Source: a virus. Taken from it: a DNA stretch of 64,000 nt. A model generated the notes under the pieces. It was not told the origin of the DNA, made no database searches, and saw nothing but the letters and a program-made list of their open reading frames with translations. Positions 60,530 to 64,000 of the stretch are shown here, piece after piece (the stretch's first letter is position 1; every line of letters begins with the position of its first letter). The stretch covers positions 106,411 to 170,410 of the IMG/VR virus record IMGVR_UViG_3300028840_004184. One strand, written 5' to 3'. Made by a program: the position numbers and the translations under genes.

Positions 60530-61876
60530 GTGGCAAACAAGAGAGTTTTTTACGCTATTGAACAAGTGGCGGTAAAAGATAACTCAGCGAACCCTACCAA
60601 CGAAGTGGCTTGGTGGACTGCGAAGGAATTTCCTACCGGATCTATGGCTTCTGGTGTAGATAGTGTCGGTGGTATTTGGGAAGTACCTCGTGGTATGCAG
60701 TCCGTTGGTATGTCAACTACTTTCAACCTTGAAGAGACTTTCGAGCTTGGTCAAGTTGAAGTATATGAGCAGTCAGAGCGTCAACCGGATGTTGAGTGGA
60801 CGCTGAATAGGGTTGTTGATGGTACGAAGCCGCTGTGGTTTATGTTAACCGATCCCGCTTATGGTAATAACCTTGTGGGACGAACAGCAGATTACCGTGT
60901 TGATGTGATGTTAACCATTTATCCTGATACGCAGTATCGTGCTGATAACGATCCTCTGTCCGCATGTCTTGGTTCCGGTATGTATTTTTCTAGTATGACT
61001 TATACATTTCCTGTAGACGGTGCGGTTACTGAGGAAGCCAGTCTTATTGGTAATGACAAGATATGGTCTGTGCTTGATTCAAGCATTTCTGGTCTTGATG
61101 AAGATGTCTTGTCGGCCCCTCAAACTGGTTATGAATGGGAGGCTCCTGTTGGTATTCCTTCCGGTGTTTTTGGCTGGGATAATATTGCTGGGGCACAGGA
61201 AGTTGCTGGTCCTCCTTCGAGTGCTGGAACTATCGTGATGGGTTCTGGTGTACAGAGACGCGAGGAAGTTGATCTTCGTAGATCTGTTTTGCCTAACGAT
61301 ATCCCAGGTGTGTTGACGGCTTCTTTTTCTGGTTTAGCTTCTGTTTATCTTGATGGTATACCAGATAATAATGGTCAGCCGACTCGGACAGTTCAGGTTG
61401 GTGATTCTAATATCGATTATGTTGCCGAGCATATTCAGAATATAACATGTACTGTTGATTTAGGGCGTTCTGATATTTTTGAACTTGGTTCAAAGCGTGC
61501 TTATCACCGTGCTGTTTCTTTCCCGGTTGAGGTTACTTGTTCTGTGGAAGTTATTACAGCAGATGGTGATTTGATTGATGCCAGAGCGTTGGATTCTGAG
61601 GATAACACGGTAGCAAACAATACTATTATTATACGTACCGTGGACGGTCTCCAGGTAGACCTTGGTGATTCTAATCGTCTTGTTTCTGTTGATGTCGCTG
61701 GCGGCGAGGCCGGTGGTGACAACCTGACAGTGACTTATAATTATCAATCTTTTAACGTTTTTAACGTTACTCATGATGCATGGAATCCTAATCATAGGGT
61801 TATCATTTTCGAGACTGGTAATTCTAGGTTCAACCAGGGTGCTCCTTCTTATAAACGTACCGATTTCGGTATATAA
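60530..61876 (+). CDS. tail-tube-like protein (448 aa)
   Basis: GTG at 60530 behind AAGGAGGTGTAGTAGA. Acidic, beta-rich, with CLGSGMYFSSMTYTFPVDGAVTEEASLIGNDKIW near residues 140-185; the 'ssxsytfpvdGxxtEexsLxGnxxiW' style is typical of tail tube proteins of myo- and siphophages. The double length suggests an extra domain. No tail sheath gene is found upstream, so the tail type is not decided. Confidence 0.6.
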   Translation: MANKRVFYAIEQVAVKDNSANPTNEVAWWTAKEFPTGSMASGVDSVGGIWEVPRGMQSVGMSTTFNLEETFELGQVEVYEQSERQPDVEWTLNRVVDGTKPLWFMLTDPAYGNNLVGRTADYRVDVMLTIYPDTQYRADNDPLSACLGSGMYFSSMTYTFPVDGAVTEEASLIGNDKIWSVLDSSISGLDEDVLSAPQTGYEWEAPVGIPSGVFGWDNIAGAQEVAGPPSSAGTIVMGSGVQRREEVDLRRSVLPNDIPGVLTASFSGLASVYLDGIPDNNGQPTRTVQVGDSNIDYVAEHIQNITCTVDLGRSDIFELGSKRAYHRAVSFPVEVTCSVEVITADGDLIDARALDSEDNTVANNTIIIRTVDGLQVDLGDSNRLVSVDVAGGEAGGDNLTVTYNYQSFNVFNVTHDAWNPNHRVIIFETGNSRFNQGAPSYKRTDFGI

Positions 61877-61887
61877 TATTTATGATT

Positions 61888-61922
61888 GTGGGGGAGGATT
61901 TTCCTCCCCCATTTTCTGTTTT
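61888..61922 (+). terminator. intrinsic terminator after the tail-tube-like gene
   Basis: GGGGGAGG (61888-61895) pairs with CCTCCCCC (61901-61908), followed by ATTTTCTGTTTTTT. Confidence 0.88.
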
Positions 61923-61938
61923 TTGGAAGGGTTGTGTT

Positions 61939-62070
61939 ATGATTAAGAAAATAGTTTGCATATTTTGTTTAGTGTGTGCTATATTTGGGGCTATTTGTCT
62001 GAGTGGTTGTGTTGATATTGATGAAGCAATGCCTCATTACGGTATGAAGAACCAATATTCTAGTAATTAA
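61939..62070 (+). CDS. small lipoprotein (43 aa)
   Basis: Start at 61939 (ATG), since an upstream frame begins inside the terminator. MIKKIVCIFCLVCAIFGAICLSGC is a signal peptide ending in the lipobox LSGC, so the mature part (about 20 residues) would be lipid-anchored. Spanin or exclusion lipoproteins of phages look like this, but it stands alone among tail genes. Confidence 0.6.
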   Translation: MIKKIVCIFCLVCAIFGAICLSGCVDIDEAMPHYGMKNQYSSN

Positions 62071-62106
62071 TATTTATATCATATATAAGTATAAACAAGG
62101 TACAAA

Positions 62107-63249
62107 ATGGAATACGATAAGATCGAAGAATATATCGCTAAGATTCTGTGGGGGAGGCGTATAGTCATCTTAGATGATGAGGCGTATGTTTTTCGACCTT
62201 TAACTATTGATGAAAGAAATCGTGCATTATTTGTGTACGAAAAAGCATGCCAAGATTACCAATCAGCACTTCTTTCCAGCGATCAACTTATTAGAAAAGC
62301 CCGTGAACAAGGGGCATGGTCTAGTGTCGATGATAACTATTATAATAAATTTGATGAACTTATAAAAGTTGCTAGTGATCAACTAGAAAACGCTAGTGTA
62401 GCACAAAAGAAACGTATTGAGAAACAGATTAAGAAAGCAGAAGACAGAAGAAATTCTGTTATTTCTCGTTATAACCATATTACGTCTCATAGTATTGAAC
62501 AACAAGCAAATGAAGATAAGTTAAAATATATTATTCGGTGTGTTACAGAGGACCTAGATGGTAACCCCGTATGGGGATCTGGTCGTTGTTTTGATGACGA
62601 CACGGATCATACTTTGTTAGTCAGGCTGATATCTGCTTATATAGAAAAGAAAAATGATGTTTTTGATGTAGCTACTATGAGAGCTATAGCACGCTCTCCG
62701 CAATGGCGTATTCGGTGGAATATAGGTAAGAAAGACCCGAAGACGCTTTTTGGTTCTGATATTAGGGACATTGGAGACGTTCAGCTTGGGCTTATATATT
62801 GGAGTCAAGTTTATGATGGTGTTTATAGTATGGTAGACGGACCATCTGATGAGATAATAGAAGACGATAAGCGTTTAGATGAGTGGTTGAAAAAGCATCA
62901 AGAAGAGGAAAAGACGCGTAAGGTTAACAGGGCATTAGATAAAGAAGGAAAGACCAAAGGCTTTTTCGATCGAAAAGGTAAATTTCATGCACACGGCAAG
63001 GGGGCGTTGAACCACAAAGAGGTTGGTTGCTGCTTAAATGGATATTATAACGAGGATGGTTTTTTTGTTCGTTATTCCAAAGAAGAGAAGCAGGATATAT
63101 TAAACGAATTACATCAGCGAAATAATCCAGCGGTTAGACAGATTTTGGGTAGTGAATACAAAAAGCTTAAGGACGATGGCGGATCATTAAGAGAGGAAAG
63201 ATTGCGAAAGGGACGAAATCGTATGCTTATGAGTAAAGTTACTCAATAA
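62107..63249 (+). CDS. putative tail assembly chaperone (380 aa)
   Basis: ATG at 62107. Acidic and helical, with a long coiled-coil stretch (residues about 85-130) and a RIRWNIGKKDPKTLFGSD segment. Lies after the tail tube and before another helical protein, the usual place of tape-measure chaperones. No programmed frameshift site was found. Function by position. Confidence 0.5.
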   Translation: MEYDKIEEYIAKILWGRRIVILDDEAYVFRPLTIDERNRALFVYEKACQDYQSALLSSDQLIRKAREQGAWSSVDDNYYNKFDELIKVASDQLENASVAQKKRIEKQIKKAEDRRNSVISRYNHITSHSIEQQANEDKLKYIIRCVTEDLDGNPVWGSGRCFDDDTDHTLLVRLISAYIEKKNDVFDVATMRAIARSPQWRIRWNIGKKDPKTLFGSDIRDIGDVQLGLIYWSQVYDGVYSMVDGPSDEIIEDDKRLDEWLKKHQEEEKTRKVNRALDKEGKTKGFFDRKGKFHAHGKGALNHKEVGCCLNGYYNEDGFFVRYSKEEKQDILNELHQRNNPAVRQILGSEYKKLKDDGGSLREERLRKGRNRMLMSKVTQ

Positions 63250-63265
63250 TTAAGGAATTCTATTG

Positions 63266-63814
63266 ATGTATAAAACACGGACTATTTCTAAGAATATCAG
63301 CGGACGGACCAAGTTTTTGTCGGCTAGAATGTTTCAGTTGATTGAACTCAGTATGCCAGATATCATAGAACGAAAAGAGTGGCATGATGTAAGAAAAAAA
63401 ATACTTGATGTTATGAATCAGATTTTGAGGGGAAACAAAGAAGACCTCAAAGACTGTGATATTGTTTATAGACCGATAGCTGTTAATAATAATGGCAGAG
63501 TTAAAGTAAAAGCATCATCTGATATAATTAATTTATTCAGAAAATTAGATTTTCAAAGTGATCCGTTTTTAGTTTTATTGAAATCAAGTATGCATGATAT
63601 AGATATTATGACTAGTGTATGTGATGAGTTTGGTTTTGGCAAAGTCACATTTGACGCAGACAATAATGTTTATTATACTATTGTTGGTGAGCAGTGCTTG
63701 GATGTTTTGTCAATTTTCGATCTTATAGTACTTCCACAAGAAGTCAAGAAAAAGTATTTAGATTGGCGTAAAAAATTAAAGGCATTTTATCAGGAGAATA
63801 ATAATGCAAGATAG
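63266..63814 (+). CDS. hypothetical tail-region protein (182 aa)
   Basis: ATG at 63266 (TTG at 63263 is an alternative) behind AAGGAATTC. Helical and basic in its first half, mixed later. Ends with a short overlap into the next gene. May be a second chaperone. No family recognised. Confidence 0.5.
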   Translation: MYKTRTISKNISGRTKFLSARMFQLIELSMPDIIERKEWHDVRKKILDVMNQILRGNKEDLKDCDIVYRPIAVNNNGRVKVKASSDIINLFRKLDFQSDPFLVLLKSSMHDIDIMTSVCDEFGFGKVTFDADNNVYYTIVGEQCLDVLSIFDLIVLPQEVKKKYLDWRKKLKAFYQENNNAR

Positions 63815-64000
63815 TGATAATGTAAGTAAAATTATTAAGACAAAGGACGCTGATGGTAAAGACATAGATTTGTGTTTGCTTCCTAATAGTTTTGAAGTAT
63901 CACGTAAATGTGATATTGAATTTCGTAAAGCGTTTGCTGGTGCTCTTCAGGAGGGTGTTTATATACATGATGTTTTAAAAGAAGTTTTTGAGAAGCAAGG
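63804..64000 (+). CDS. partial gene cut by the window end
   Basis: ATG at 63804 behind CAGGAGAATA, overlapping the previous stop by 11 bp. The visible 65 residues are acidic and mixed (SKIIKTKDADGKDIDLCLLP, then EFRKAFAGALQEG). Probably another tail assembly gene. No stop inside the window. Confidence 0.55.
   Translation, partial: MQDSDNVSKIIKTKDADGKDIDLCLLPNSFEVSRKCDIEFRKAFAGALQEGVYIHDVLKEVFEKQ

Noticed and set aside
61882-62070. A 62-residue protein starting at 61882
   Set aside because: The start lies inside the intrinsic terminator; the lipoprotein start at 61939 fits the signal peptide.
1-64000. CRISPR array
   Set aside because: The repeated elements (AGTAAG/TATATAG motif, palindromes, GC hairpins) are too short and too irregularly spaced; no repeat-spacer pattern and no cas genes were seen.

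Overview
The window is part of the genome of a large, AT-rich tailed dsDNA phage. The evidence is a contiguous head and tail morphogenesis block (large terminase, portal, prohead protease/scaffold, major capsid, connector-like genes, tail-tube-like protein), five phage tRNA genes, a peptide deformylase, many tiny tightly packed or overlapping genes, and strong Shine-Dalgarno sites (AAGGAG, GGAGG). No ribosomal, housekeeping or integrase genes are seen. The host cannot be named. The sigma70-like promoters (TTGACT, 16-17 bp, TATAAT) show use of a bacterial RNA polymerase. The secreted beta-helix protein is of a style I associate with environmental bacteria, but that is only a hint.

Three regions are visible. 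(1) 1-12.7 kb, plus strand: about 37 small, mostly unrecognised genes in short units, each unit driven by a sigma70-like promoter and often closed by a strong hairpin terminator. Many encode zinc ribbons or single membrane segments. Noncoding gaps near 0.3, 6.4, 9.8 and 12.85 kb carry arrays of two unexplained short motifs: AGTAAG-N8/9-TATATAG (first three gaps) and small palindromes of the TGCCA/TGGCA and GTTACC/GGTAAC types. (2) 13.0-41.1 kb, minus strand: a long accessory block with a DHH phosphoesterase, a TerD-type stress protein, a CCA-adding enzyme, ThyX, a MazG-like hydrolase, a Thg1-like 3'-5' polymerase, a SLOG-domain protein, an intein-containing RtcB RNA ligase, two further nucleotidyltransferase-like proteins, a secreted beta-helix protein, homing-endonuclease-like genes, five tRNAs (Gln, Phe, Lys, Asn, Arg) and peptide deformylase. 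Six proteins here share one N-terminal zinc-ribbon module with an L-[LI]-T-S signature. (3) 41.6-64.0 kb, plus strand: the late block, starting with a sigma-like protein and running through packaging, capsid and tail genes; it continues past the window end.

The RNA-centred genes look like a repair kit. All five tRNA genes already encode CCA, so the CCA-adding enzyme is better explained by repair than by maturation. RtcB could reseal cleaved tRNAs and the Thg1-like enzyme could restore 5' ends. Late genes appear to be controlled differently from early genes: six gaps at block boundaries carry TTAGTGTAT[A/T], a good candidate for a promoter read with the phage sigma-like factor. The TerD-type gene and the small gene downstream of it each have a promoter followed by a related tandem structured leader.

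All calls come from reading the sequence; no database search was run. Most small early genes and several neck and tail genes are named only by position or visible motifs.
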